A DNA stretch of 64,000 bases from Membranipora membranacea (GCA_914767715.1 OU612075.1:10538001-10602000); one strand, 5' to 3'; shown: positions 10,628-23,206, numbered from the stretch's first letter. The notes: generated from the sequence alone by a model not told the origin. Made by a program: numbers and translations.

Positions 10628-13600
10628 ATGGAGAATATAAACATAGCAGTAACCAGAGATACAGCCTGTGGATTCTGTGGTCTGACATTATATGAGATAC
10701 AGGAACCAAGAGCTCTACTCTGTGGTCACACTCAATGTACTGAGTGTATTCATGTCAACTATCAGAATAAGGAGATTGAGTGTAAGACTTGCAGGTAAGG
10801 CTATTACCCGTGTTGAACCCACAAACGTCGCAATCTAGCGTTCCACTAACGTCGCAATCCAAAAAACGTCGCAACGAAGGGTTTTTAAAACGTCGCAAAC
10901 CCACAAACGTTGCAATTTTTTAAACGTCGCAATAGCTCGAACCCACTAACGTCGCAAATGTCGCAACTCAACAAAAATACGAAGTTGTCTTCTTATTTGA
11001 TGCAATTTGGTGATGATGATATGATTTAGAAGTAGAAAGGAGCATACAAACTGCAAAACACGTTAGGGAATTGAATATCAACATTATATATATTGTGCCA
11101 TGCATAATTGTTGTGTATTTTTCAGGTTATTTGAATCATTTTTTCACTTTCTAGGGTTGTTTATTGTTACCTCAGAATCCATTAACGCTGTCATAAATGG
11201 GTGTTAATCAAGATTTAGCACAAGTAAGGCAAATATCTGCATACATGTCAAGCTTGAAATATACTGTCATGTTTGATATAGGCTATGCTTAAAGTTGTTA
11301 AGAGGCTTTTACACTACTTGAAATACCATAAATATTAAATAATTTATGCATGAATCCCTTTATCTCTTTATGACTTACCCATTATCTACTGAATGAGGAA
11401 TTTTTACATCATCCCCGAGATGCAACTTTATGGTTTTATGATATGGTAATGATGGTATGATAATAAAACCTCAACAGGATACCATAGGAACCATTAGCAT
11501 ACAATAGGATGCGAAATTACACCTTGCATTACAATTGTATTTTCATCACTAGAATTATATGCAGTTTGTAAACTCAAATCCTGGGTTATGGACAAGAGAC
11601 CTTGACAGAGGGTCAATGATAGTGCAGTTGAAAATTTACAGAATTTAATATCGCTTTGTGACCCATCGGCTTATTGTTAATGGCCATGGATATATAATAA
11701 ATGGGTTTCCCTAAAAAATTCAAGTCAAATTATAATTGGCCTTAATATACTTTGGTAATTCCATAGATATGCATTATGGGAACCGTTAACCTCTTAAATT
11801 TTATTGAATTTGTTATTGATACTCTCTGAAAGAGAAATCTTCAAAGTGCCACATCCTGCAAGACCATGGCAAACAGTGGCCTTTCTTGACAAGCATTGCT
11901 GGAAGGAGAGAGGAACCCCTCCGACAAAGCTTGTCAAGACATGGTAAGGGACCAGCAGATGAAATTTTTTGAGATATCGTGATTGGCTTGTTTAGTAATC
12001 AAATCAATTTAAAAAATTTGCAGCTCAACTATGCCTGGGTACCCAAAGACTATTATCCTACCTCTAAAATTTCAACTTACTTTTGCCTATCTAGCCAGCA
12101 AGGTAAGCAGTATCTATCTATTCTACCTATACATACAGTGGGCTGCCTATTCTATCTATTCAGTGGTATGGAGGAGGGTCAATGAATAAAATGAGAAAGA
12201 GCTGAGAAGATCAGATGGTTGTTCATGTGCATCTGTTTGTAATTAAGGTTCATTAATGTTCAACCAGGGAGAATGGATGAACTTTCTACCATACCATTTT
12301 ATATTTCATAAGTGGGATGTAGAAAACATTGCTGACAGCGAACACAGTCTCAAACACATCAGCGACACCATCACAGATCTCTCCATCAAGCATTCCAGTA
12401 ACTTTGTCATCGCTGGAGACTTCAATCATCTCAACATGCATGACATAAGTGAAGTATTCCATTTGACCAATATCGTGAACTTTCCGACACAGAGAAATGC
12501 TTACTTAGACCGTATTTACACCAACATCAATGAGATTAAATCGCTGGTATGTGAGAAGCTTCCTCCGCTAGGAAGTAGTGACCACGACACCGTATATCTA
12601 CCTACAACAGCAGTGACATGCAGAGAATCCGAATATTACTACTCGAGAAAACCCACACCACAAACACGAATAGCGATCCAAGAAGATGTTACGTCCATCA
12701 ACTGGGACACAATCACATCTCTGTCTGATGTGAATCAACAGGCTGAGGCTATTCAACACACTATGACCAATATCGTAGACAAACACTGCCCTAAGAGACG
12801 TTATAAGAAATCCAACAAATCCGCACCCTGGTTTGACAGTTTGGCACGGAAACTAAGAAATGCTAAGAAGAAGTCGTACAGTAAAGGATCCCCTTCATCT
12901 AAGTTTTTCTCACGTCTACTGAAAAAACACCTACGGACAATAAAGAAGAAATGGATCTTCAAGAAACTTGATGATAGAAACCCAAAGACGTGCTGGAATG
13001 TTATCAACACACTCAGAGGCAAACACAAAACTAAGACAAAAGTATGCTACAACCTAAACGGCGAACACCTAAACCAACAGCAGACAGCTGATAGACTCAA
13101 TGACTATTTCTCATCAGTTGACGGAACCCCGACTAGCATAACCCCTGTCTGTTACAGTCGATCAGGTATATAAATGGCTCATAGATATTGACACAAGGAA
13201 GGCTACACATTCACACGACTTCCCATCATGGGTTACACGAATGTGCGCAGACGAGCTTTGCTTTCCTATTGTACTATCATAAACAGCTGTTTTAAATGTG
13301 GTTACTTTCCTGATATTTGGAAGTGTGCAGAGATAGTACCAATCGAAAAAAAGAAGTCTGTTGATACTGAATCAGATTTTAGACCTATTTCCTTGTTATG
13401 GCACCTGGGCAAAATTATTGAAAAAGCTGTTATGCATTTTTATGTTCAGTTTGTTTTACCAACAGTTGATGGAAACCAGTATGCGTATCAGAAAGGCCGA
13501 GGTAAAGTAGATGCAATCTTAGCTGCTATCGATAATTGGACCCAATTATTAGATGAACCAAAGTCAAAATATTTGACAGTCACTTTCCTTGACATATCAA

Positions 13601-16600
13601 AGGCTTTTGACAATATGGACAGAGGTAAACTGTCAGGTATGCTAACGAGGAAGGGTATCAACTATAATCCAGTGCAAATCATCAACAGCTTCCTCACACA
13701 CCGATACCAATCAGTACGCATCGGCAACAATACCAGCCGAACCTTACCAGTTATAAATGGAACACCCCAGGGAACATTGCTAGGTCCTGTCTTCTGGCTT
13801 TTATATGTGGACAGCCTTGAAGTTGAATGTGACATAATAAAATACGCAGATGACCTGACATTAACTGGCCTGCCCGCTAAAACACTAAACCAACAACTGG
13901 ACCTCCAAACCTCTCTAGACACAGTATCGACATGGTGCGATGAGTATAATATGGTGGCTAATGCAAAAAAGTCATCTATTATGCATCTGACTAACAAACA
14001 TGCTCGATACCAACTCCAACCACCAACTCTAAAGCTGAATGGAGAACAAATACCACCGACAACTAAGACTAGATTTCTAGGAATCACTATCGATCAGCAT
14101 CTGTCTTTCGAAGACCATGTCAACTCGATCCTGAAGAACATCAGACTGCTAACCTATACCCTTCTTAACCTCAAACGCTCTGGCGTACCTCAGCGGTTAC
14201 TCACGAGGTTCTACCTTACATGTATACGGCCTCGTATGACATATGGAAGCATAGCATGGTTCTGCATGATGACCGACCAACAGAAGAAACGAGTAATCTA
14301 GCTGGAAAAACTCTCACTGAAAATTATAGCCCCAGGCTGTGACGAGTATAGTGAAAGGACAGCCCTGCTAAACATCATACCACTAGACGAATATATTGAC
14401 TCTATGTGCCATCAACACATCGACAAGATCGAGACACCTGGGCACTGCCTGCATCATTTACTACCTCAACCGAGTGCTCGCAGACCTAGTATACATACAA
14501 CGCGCCTCAACACCAGCTCACGAACTGAATTGAGAGGCAACACTTTACTCATGTGTTACAGCAATGCCGGATGTGTAGATTATAAAGTCTAAGAATTAAT
14601 TTTTTTTTTTTCTGTTTTTATTTTCACGCCCAGGTTGCCTTCCTTACTTATATTGTGATGAAACCACTAAAATTTTTAGAAGATGATTATTGGTTCAGTA
14701 ATAAAGATTATATATACATGGCACATGGTATATAAAAAAAGTTTGACTTTATTTATCTGGGAAATCCAAAGCGTTGCATCATGGGAAGGCTGTGCAATTT
14801 GATGGATTAAGGCCATGTCAGCAAGAGAAAAAAATATAGCACTCAATCCAACTGTGTCAATACCTCTTGACAAGTTCAATCTTTGGCTAAATCAAACATT
14901 AAGGTACATCACAAATTGGTATGTCACTATATCTGCCAGATGGTGATTAGCATCCCTTTTATGACAGCATTAATGGATTCTGAGGTAACAACAAACGACC
15001 CTAGGAAGTGAAAAAAATGATTCAAATAACCTGAGAAATATTCAACAATTATCCATAGCACAATAAATAATGTTGATTTTGTTTGAAGTTTTGTTGAAGT
15101 TTGTATGCTCCTTTCTACTTCTCGCAACATATCATCATCACCAATTTGCATCAAATGAGAAAACAACTTTGTATTTTTGTTGAGTTGCGACATTTGCGAC
15201 GTTAGTAGGTTTGAGCTATTGCGACGTTTAAAAAATTGCAACGTTTGTGGGTTTGCGACGTTATAAAAATCCTTCGTTGCGACGTTTTTTGGATTGCGAC
15301 GTTAGTGGAACGGTAGATTGCGACGTTTTGACGTTTGCGACGTTTGTGGAATCAACAACCCTCCTTCAATGTTGACAACTAACACGGAGGATATCCTCAT
15401 TTTAGCAAATGAGGTTATATTACATAAATGTACCTTGATGAGAGGTGTGTCGCGGAAGCACAGCAAAATGATTTTCGAGCCAACACCTTCTTTCTCATAA
15501 ATCCAGCAATAAGCTTGAATGATGATATTTACAGGGAAACCTTCAAAGACATAGACATCAGAGCACTACCTACAATTCCTGAGCACCTTGTACAGGAGGC
15601 ACTGGCTGATACAGAGTTAGGATTACCGTCAGCAGGAAGAGAATGTAATCGATGTGAGGGTGAGAAAGTGAGGGCTGTGGTCTGCTGTGCTGACTGTAAG
15701 AAAAGGTTCTGTCACCAACATTCTGAGGTAGGAACCCGTCACCCTCAAGTCAGTATAGAAATATGTACGAATTTGTTTGTCTTGTGAAACTCATAATAAC
15801 AACTACGATACCTGACACTCGTTGCTTAGTTGGGTAGCCTAATGGATAAGTTGAATTTTTATATCGGAATGTGGATTTTCATCCTGGTTCTGGTTCTGAG
15901 TTTAAAATAATCACATACCTAAACAAATTAATTATATAATACCTTATAATTCGATGAGATGGTATTATGTATTTATTTATACAGGAGCACTTGTTCCATG
16001 TCAGCGATCATGTACTTCTGCCAATAGAAGACAACCTGACTGAAGAAAGATACGAGATAAAAAGATGTCAAACGCACAAAAAGTTTGCGCTTGATGAGAT
16101 TTGCAGGCATTGCAAAGAGCAGTTTTGTAGCAGATGTGACATTAGGGGAAGATGTGTTGCTTCAAACGCAGAGAGAGATGAAAGTGAGTTTGCTAAGCAA
16201 GGTTGATTTGGAACTAGTAGACATTGATTGTTACCGGTCCTGTTTGATTGATTGTTAATTTTGAGTAGACGCTAGGCCTGGTTATAGGCAAAAATGAAGA
16301 GACACTAACCCCTTTACAGCTTCAGTTTTCTGTTTCTGGTAATAAAGTCCCGTGGGGAAATAAAAACCCTCAGAAACAAAGCTGTACTTTGAGTTGTTAC
16401 ATGCTTTTCATTTTAGGCCAAGGTCATGAGGTTGTCCCACTTAAAGATGTAACCGAAGGAATGAGGGAGAAACTTCGAAAGCTGTCTCAGAATACTTTCG
16501 ACAAAATAAAAAGATGTAGAGACATTGAAAAGTCTGGCTGGAGGTGTCTAGCTGATCTCGAAGCTCATACCAAGAACATCTATCAGGAGATCGATGTAAT

Positions 16601-19107
16601 GGCTGAAAACATGGTGTGTTTTATTTTTATGCCTGATACTAGTCTTAGTGCTCAGACGGCTCCAATATGGGTTAGTGGCACAACATTATCAACCACCCAT
16701 CTCCACCGTGAAAATGGGTGGTTGATAATGTAATGCCACTACTTCGCATTGGAGTCAGAGAACTTAGACTAGTCTGAAACATAGAGATATTACTTGGAAA
16801 GTTGTCATGTCATATCTTGGAAGACAATCCTTTCCATTAGTATATAATTTAAGACTATCGATTTATGCAGTTCGGACAAACCTTGGCCTGTTGTCAATTA
16901 AACAATGAAAAAAATCAAAGATCTCAAAATGGTTTCTAATTACAAAACAAATTAAATGATACCAAATTTTCATCATGGTTTTTTATTCTAAATGCAATTC
17001 GAGATGATTGTCAATGTCTATATGAAGGTTGCAAGAGCAACTTTGAGTTTAAGGCTTTAAAAATCTTGAGTCAATGGGTGCCATTGCCATTGCCATTGCC
17101 ATTTCTTCAACCATTGGCAGATTCAGCGAATCAGAAGAGAAGCAGAAGACCTGAAGACAGAATTTACAGACCATCTTAATGAGTCAACTGAGAAAGTAGG
17201 CAAGTTTTCTGAGGAGATGCTGCTGAACACCACAGTTTTAGATGACCTGTATATCCACGGTTCTCATCTAGCAGATAGAAGAGCAGACCAGCAGCTTCTA
17301 GAAGAGTTTGATGAGGTGTTTTCAAACCTTACACAAACAAATGACAACATGGAGTATGAGACAAAGGTTGCCCTCCAAACACCTTATCTGCATACAGGTA
17401 ATAAATTTGCATATGGGTCTATTATATATTATTGTAATGGAGTTGACTAATATATATATATATATATATATACCTATATGTATAATTGTGTATATACTAA
17501 TACCTGCACATGCGGGGCAATGACCACAATGACCAAGGGGTAAATAACCGAAACGAAGGAAATATTAGATGGCATAAAGCGATAGAGCTGGATTAACGGA
17601 TTAAACTCATATTATGTTCCTTCCTGTTTCAGTGTTTGGGTCTAGATCCTTTAGGAGTATGGAGGTAGCTCAGTTAGTTAGAGCGCCGTCTTAAAAACGC
17701 AAGTGATGAAGGTCGTGGGTTCGAATCCTACTGAAGTCTATCATCTACTGGGGTTAGGTTGGCCCCCAGGTGTGCTCCAACCTGCCTGCAAACTGAGAGC
17801 AAAAATGGCGCAGCCTTGCCATTAGGCTAAGGCAAATATTTTGCTGCCCATGCTTTGGGTTGTGGCGTGTGGTTTGACATCCGATTTTAATTAACGTTTT
17901 ACTCAACCTTTAGGAATACGTAGACATGACCAGGGAGATTGGAACAAGTTGGTGGAAAAAAATTAGAACTAGAAACTAAAAGTACAAATGGATTGTAGCA
18001 CGCTGTCCACATGTGACTGTAGGGATAAGCTTACACATGTTTATAATGATAGTAGTCGAAAACTATCTAATCATCAGTTCGATTGTTATTTCCAGGTCCA
18101 GGCTCAGCGAATTTGAATGGAAAAATGGGATTCCTACCAACAGCCATAACACATGTAAAGCAAGAGAAAACAGGTGATGGCTGCTTTGGGGTTAGCTGGA
18201 CGCACGACGACAGAATACTTTGCACCACAGATGAAGGGCTCGAGATTAGAGACCCTGTTGACTTGAAACTACAGAAGCAACACCTAGATAATAACTACGA
18301 ATATTCCTCTGCTACTCTTTGTGGAAGCAAACTGTTCACAAAGGGCGTTTCAATTGACTTAGAGAAATACATAACCTTTTCCGGATCACTCGAGCAGCCT
18401 ACTCGTTCTATATTACACAGTGAAGTCACCGTTGGACCAGCCTTTCCTACCCAAGTGTCAGCAAACAAAAACCATGTAGCAACCATTGACCGAGCCAATA
18501 ACATGTTAAAATTCTTTTCAACTATTAATGAAGAGCACCAGTTTGACATTCAGCTAACAAATGGACAGTACCCATATGGAGTTCATCTCACATCTGATGC
18601 AGCACTAGTGACTTTCTATGAAGAAGGGAAGCTGTGTAAATATGCTCTGTCACCTTCACCAGACCCAATCTGGACATATGAAGGGCTGGAGGAGCCTTCA
18701 GGGGTGACAACAGATGAGTCAGGCTTCATCTATGTAGCAAGTGCGTGTGAATCCACAATCAACATCATCTCAGCTGAAGGTAAGTATTATTAGCAACCCG
18801 GACAGCGTTAATTTAGTTTTAGTTGATTATTTTATTTGAATATATTTAGAGTTCAAATCTTAAATTTAGATGTGGCCTAATATGAATTTATTTGAGATGT
18901 TTAAACACCGCTTTAGTTTGTAACTAAAAAATATCACTATACAAAGTTTGGTTACCACTTGTAGGTGAGAAGATAAGAGAGCTGACTCATGAGAAGCTAC
19001 AGGAGTGTATCGATGATGATTTCTGGATCTTTGACATCACTGTGAGAGATGGGAAGATGCTGTTAGCATGTGAGCATGAGGGTGTTATGTTCTTCAATAT
19101 GGGCTAG
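10628..19107 (+). CDS. TRIM-like RING/B-box/coiled-coil/propeller gene, copy B
   Basis: Seven coding exons, about 625 aa: 10628-10794 (RING), 15535-15727 (B-box 1), 15985-16201 (B-box 2), 16417-16613 and 17121-17397 (coiled coil), 18096-18779 (propeller), 18965-19107 (end of propeller, stop). The RING has the complete C3HC4 pattern C-x2-C-x14-C-x-H-x2-C-x2-C-x11-C-x2-C. The start is the first ATG in the RING exon; an acceptor TTTTAATTTTAG about 30 bp upstream suggests a 5' UTR intron. Intron 1 is 4.7 kb because it contains an inverted-repeat element with a LINE; the TRIM exons on both sides stay open and all later introns are normal, so splicing may still work. Predicted intracellular E3 ubiquitin ligase by family. 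Confidence 0.85.
10820..11215 (+). repeat. left terminal inverted repeat of the element
   Basis: Reverse complement of 14940-15348 with scattered differences. The outer 150 bp is dense in AACGTCGCAA decamers; the inner part reads on through GGAGCATACAAACT and CAGGTTATTTGAATCATTTTT. The outermost 18 bp seen on the right arm is missing here. Confidence 0.85.
11216..12255. other. interior of the TIR element, left of the LINE
   Basis: AT-rich, no recognised gene. The first 100-250 bp still pairs weakly with 14700-14940, so the inverted repeats were once longer. A 68-codon ORF at 11979-12185 has no support. Confidence 0.5.
12256..14592 (+). pseudogene. non-LTR retrotransposon (LINE) ORF2, truncated and broken
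   Basis: The frame from 12256 to about 13150 contains the C-terminal part of an APE-type endonuclease, with GDFN and the SDHD motif, then a Lys-rich linker. The frame from 13228 to 14301 is reverse transcriptase with FRPISL, FLDISKAFDNMD, NGTPQGTLLGP and the catalytic KYADDLTL. At least two frameshifts lie between 13150 and 13260. One in-frame TAG is at 14299-14301, after which the same frame continues to 14592. The 5' endonuclease half is missing and a T-rich tract follows the 3' end. The motifs fit the Jockey/CR1-like group; the clade is not certain. Confidence 0.85.
14593..14939. other. interior of the TIR element, right of the LINE
   Basis: T-rich LINE tail followed by AT-rich DNA that pairs weakly with 11216-11450. 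No gene seen. Confidence 0.5.
14940..15348 (-). repeat. right terminal inverted repeat of the element
   Basis: Inverted partner of 10820-11215. It contains seven exact GCGACGTT cores plus variants in its outer 170 bp. Confidence 0.85.
16638..16774. mobile_element. foldback MITE in coiled-coil intron of copy B
   Basis: A long hairpin whose inner arms ACATTATCAACCACCCAT and ATGGGTGGTTGATAATGT pair perfectly around a short loop. Outer arms ACTAGTCTTAGTGCTCAGAC and their partner near 16755-16774 pair with a few mismatches. The end shares TAGTCTAAGTGCTCAGACTCC with the hairpin at 28241. It is also at the same place in copy E (53187-53322) but not in A, C or D. Confidence 0.75.
17449..17472. repeat. 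(TA)n microsatellite in copy B intron
   Basis: TA tract in the same intron position as in the other paralogs. Confidence 0.9.
17660..17906 (+). mobile_element. tRNA-derived SINE in copy B intron
   Basis: A-box-like GGTAGCTCAGTTAGTTAGAG and B-box-like GGTTCGAATCC head, then the shared SINE body. It is flanked by CCTTTAGGAGTA (17648-17659) and CCTTTAGGAATA (17907-17918), the target-site duplication. Confidence 0.85.
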
Positions 19108-19794
19108 TTAAAGAGATTAACTAGATACAGACTGTCAACAGCGCCAGCACTTGTTTATCCACCGATATGTCAACAACTACTCAAAACTATGGGCCCAGGA
19201 AAAAAGTTTTGTGTGAATGAGATTGTGTGATTAGCAAGCTAGAAGTGCTGTTCACAAACTGACAACCATTTTGACATGAACTACTTCATATACTCACTAT
19301 TTCTGAGCAATCACTTAACCAAATATTCTCTTGTCTGTTTTAGATGAAGTGATGGGTAGGTTTGATGCATGATAAAAGCCCTCACTCCCTCCACATCCGA
19401 TAATAATATAATATATATTTTCTACCCCAAGTTAATTCAAAATAAATTTTTACATGCATAAAATTTGAGGGTTATTAACCTTATGTATATTACGACCAGC
19501 GTGAATCAATTACAACTTAGACATTCGCCCAATCGGATCACCTCACACTTTCCTGTCAGAGGCTCTCTTGAATTATAGACATTGAATGTGTGGTATTGAA
19601 TAAAAAGATTTGTAAATTTTGTGTGAGTTACATTAGTGAGAGTATGGTTTGGCTAACCACTCAGCTATGATGTGGTAAGATAATATATCAACTCTAATTC
19701 AGTCCTTGAAATAAATGTATTATACAAACAATGTCTTGATTCAATTGTTGACTAGTTTTTAGAGATGAAATGGTAACATATATACGTTGCCTAC
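19108..19794. other. 3' flank of copy B
   Basis: Non-coding AT-rich sequence homologous to the flanks of C and E. No gene seen. Confidence 0.5.
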
Positions 19795-19890
19795 CTTGAT
19801 CTTCGCTTTGGAAGCAGAGTCTGATTTGCTTTTCTCCAATTAGTTGATCAAAGTTCTTATAAGTCAGTAAATAGTCGCCACAGTTACCAG
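19795..19890 (-). CDS. partner-gene exon, unit B-C
   Basis: A 96-nt minus-strand exon between an acceptor ending in CTAG and the donor GTAGGC. It encodes GDYLLTYKNFDQLIGEKQIR and on to LCFQSEDQ. The C unit has an exon of exactly the same length at 28109-28204 with conserved FDQL, EK, IRL and FQ. The A and D versions are 24 nt shorter and carry a stop. Protein not recognised; possibly a gene remnant. Confidence 0.4.
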
Positions 19891-20156
19891 CTAGACCTAG
19901 GAGAAGTGATTTATGTTACCAGCTTTAATGATACAGGCAAGGAGGCTATCACAAATACATACCAAGCTAGCAGGCTTAGCTCTAGACTTCCAATCAGATA
20001 TCGTTTTTATGTACATTTCAGGAAAGCCTTCATTGTTCATTCAAGGTTGATTAATAAGAACAAATATTGGCTATGAGTTTAGCTAGGTCCCTGCAAAGTT
20101 GCAAAAAGTAAGAGCACATATGGATTGGTCCTGGGATTTCAGATTTCTAAAAATAA

Positions 20157-20385
20157 TCACAGGAGTAGCTTCCAAATTGTCCTCAATTTGTAGCACTGTC
20201 CAGAAATCCCATCCCTGTGGTCAAAGAATTTTGGCTTTCCACAATAAACCAATGAGCAAATTGTGGAATGGTCAGCAAAACATACAAATTGTTTAGCTGG
20301 TAACCTCTTCCTTACTGCAAATTCAGCATTGAACCTTGTGAACCTGATAAGGAACGAATTTCTGTACATATTTGTAAAGAGTTGG
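20157..20385 (-). pseudogene. partner-gene exon remnant, unit B-C
   Basis: A minus-strand frame reads EIAQLFTNMYRNSFLIRF and on to FNAEFAVRKRLPAKQFV. It is clearly related to 28510-28782 (EIAQLFTYMYRNSFHIKF). An in-frame TGA lies just upstream here, and the two sequences diverge after the conserved 45 residues. A more decayed version is at 56894-57000. No domain recognised. Confidence 0.4.
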
Positions 20386-20621
20386 GCAATTTCATAATCA
20401 AGTCAAGGATGATCAACTTATCAAGAACAATGCAAATCAATGAAATCACCTTTGCTTCAATAGCGTAGCGTCAACCACATTATAGTAAGTGCCTCAATTG
20501 TTGGTGTATTGGTGTATTAAGTCTAAAGTCTTTGGCTGACCATATATTGACTATATAGGAGTTGTCTTAACATCATCAATGTGAGCATAACTCTTATCCA
20601 CATAACATTCTGCCTATTTAT

Positions 20622-20718
20622 TTCGATAAAGGAGCTTGGATCTTTGATATTGCTGTAAGAGATGGGAATATGTTGTTAGCTTGTGAGAAATGGGTTGTCA
20701 TGCGTCTCAATATGGGCC
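20622..20718 (+). pseudogene. orphan fragment of a TRIM last exon
   Basis: The frame reads DKGAWIFDIAVRDGNMLLAC, closely matching the last propeller exon of the TRIM genes (DKDAWISDIAVRDGKMVLAC in A). It has no splice acceptor matching the family and no stop at the usual place. The same fragment begins downstream of copy C at 28993 and is cut at 29003 by the BEL/Pao element. Confidence 0.75.
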
Positions 20719-23199
20719 AAATAGTGTTAACTATCAAGCAAAAGCTGCAAGTTAACCAATGGGTACTAAGATCTATAATTGCAAATCCAATACATGTGTA
20801 AAAACATATATATATTATTATTTATATTGAAATCAGAGCTATCCTAACCACCAGATTAATATCATAGTTTGCTATAACTCCTTGGTTTTAAACCATTTAT
20901 ACAAGTAAGCTAAAGTTTCTCTTCATCCAAAAACAATATCGAGTCATTTCATCCAATACAAGGAAATCCCTCTTTTCATCGCCAGACTAATTTGACAACT
21001 CTTGTCAAATCTTAACCAACACTAATTTTTTGGCTTTGCTGGTTTGAATATATTTTGTACCACAGATCTAAGAATAGGATATAATGGACCCCCATCATTT
21101 GGAAATACTCGGGACGAGTGAGTGCTGGTTTTAATAGCTCATAGGTTCACATTGTCGCATCGCTAAAGAGTTTGTCTTCATCCTTACTAAGACTATGACA
21201 CAGTCAGAGGTTCATAGCCATAATTCAATTCAATAAAATGATCATAATAAATGGTTTTAGGTTTGAGTTCATGTTCCATCATTGTTGTTGTAGTTGTAAT
21301 CGTTTTTATGACGGCTTGAAAAAAGTTTATATATGTGATTGAATGGCATCAAATGACATTGGCTGGAAAGATCTGATTTTTTAATAAATTCTTTGCGTGT
21401 GACTGTCCAATCAAGTGTTCCATGAGTTAATGTTGTCACTACTAACTCCATTTGTACCCTTTTTTGTACGTTGACTGTCGCTAAATGAAAATCAATGAAA
21501 ATATATTTCAGATGCTAATAACTCTTGATGAATGCAATAGATATACCTTGCATAAGACATGAACTTTTTACTTATTCTTATGGGTCTATATTGACCTCAT
21601 TAATGACCCAGAAAAGGTGACCTATTAAAATGGACGTACCGCTATATCTAGTTTTGTTATAGCCATATAAATATTGAAGATCTTCAGGATCTCTGCATGC
21701 TCTTTGTTATCATGTGACAGTGATACTAGACCAAGTCTGATTTAGCTAACTACATACGGAGTTGCTCCCCCTCCACTGATAAGACTCTCTACGTTTTTGC
21801 CTGCAGATTATCAGAGGAGGAGTAGCAACTGTAATGTAGGCAAACTGGATCAAACTTGATCTACTGTCGTATACAAAGATGAGGTGAGGTACTCAAAAAC
21901 TGAAACTGATGCAGTGACATTGATGTAATGGATAAGTTATAATATTTGCTACAAACAGCCATAAACTCTCAATATGATTTTATTTACCTTAGTGAAGGGA
22001 ATATTAGCTAGAGTTAAGTCATGATAGTTTGGAGATGGCTTGATGTTAGCTATCACTAACTGGCTAACAAGTGTGAGTCTATACGGAGTAAATAAGGTGA
22101 GAAAATGTCGGCTAGCCGTAAAAGTAAATGTCTGAAGGCTATCCTATTTAGGCATCAGAAATAGTAAATAGTACCATGATATTTAGAAATACCTCTGGTA
22201 CAACCAATTTATGGGCTGAAATACTAAATTGTAGTCTTTGCTAAAATAACAGTTCAAATATTGGCTGCTCATTATTAAAAATCCCTTGCAACTTTATGCG
22301 AATGAAAGGATCATTTCATTAGCTACTCGCAGAAGTATGGATGACAGAAATGTTACCAAATTTTCATATTAGAGAGTTGGTCTCCAATATCACACTACGG
22401 ATACAACTCCTTCATTCTGCAAGTAATACGAAGGGTCATTTGGTAGTGATGATTGTTTGTATGGGCTGGTATCTAACATTATTGAGTATGTGCAGTAAGC
22501 AGCTGTTATCCTACCAATACTATCTAACAAGTTAACATGATATATTTTTTCTTTTGTACTTATGTTTTAAACATACATTCTTATGCAATAGCACCTCAAT
22601 AATCCTGAATGGGTGATCATTCAGTTGACTAAGCTCTAAAAAATTTTAGTTTTCAGTTTCAATGGTTCAAATATAATAGACACAATAATTTTAAGTAAAT
22701 CAAAGGAGTCAATTCCAATTATGTTTGGGTAATCGTTGTTGATCAATGCTCCTGCAAAAACAGACTGTACTGTGAAGCTGTGCATTTAATATTGTTAGGG
22801 TGTCATGAAAACATGTACAGAGAAAAGGGATGGCTTTGAGGAATTAATTTTGTAATTTGTGATCTGAATTATTTCTACAAATAAAATCTTTGAAAAGATT
22901 TCTGAGGTGGAAAGCATACCTTAGAAATTACTTTTGTTCCTAACAAGCTTATGTTCTGAGCATATTTATTAACACAGAAGGGGGAGGAGGTTATAACGCA
23001 CCACTTGATATTCATGCTAGTGATTTAGCACAACATTGGATCAGTTTGGTTCGGCAGCCAGTTGACAATCAAAGTCTTTCCGCAGCAAAGAGAGGTGAGT
23101 GGCTTAGCCTATGATCTTTGTTAGAAGGCACCAACCTAACTCATATACCACCACAACATGACTTGTACTGCAGAAAGTGGGATAAGATTCAGGCTACCG
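20719..23199. other. intergenic DNA between copies B and C
   Basis: No gene recognised apart from the MITE at 21731-21864. From about 22170 to 23340 the sequence is homologous to 35735-36750 upstream of copy D, so it is the shared upstream region of these two paralogs. Confidence 0.5.
21731..21864. mobile_element. palindromic MITE between B and C
   Basis: Left end CTACATACGGAGTTGCTCCC pairs imperfectly with a right end whose complement contains TTTGCCTACATTACAGTTGC. GATCAAACTTGATCTAC is at the right end. Related to the element at 10436. Confidence 0.4.
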
Positions 23200-23206
23200 T
23201 ATAAAA
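23200..23206 (+). promoter_or_regulatory. candidate TATA box of copy C
   Basis: TATAAAA lies about 140 bp before the ATG, and the surrounding CCGTATAAAATCATCATGAAG is conserved upstream of copy D (36612). Conservation may simply reflect shared ancestry. Confidence 0.25.

Larger units (their letters stand above)
10820..15348. mobile_element. long-TIR DNA-type element with TTGCGACGTT repeats, carrying a LINE
   Basis: The ends are inverted copies of each other. The left arm starts CACAAACGTCGCAA and the right arm ends TTGCGACGTTTGTG. Strong pairing runs for about 400 bp and weaker pairing to about 600 bp. Each arm carries six or seven copies of the decamer AACGTCGCAA/TTGCGACGTT with a few variants. 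No transposase ORF is visible; the inside holds a broken LINE and unassigned AT-rich DNA. No clear target-site duplication is seen. It lies in intron 1 of copy B and is absent from the same intron in C, D and E. Confidence 0.75.
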
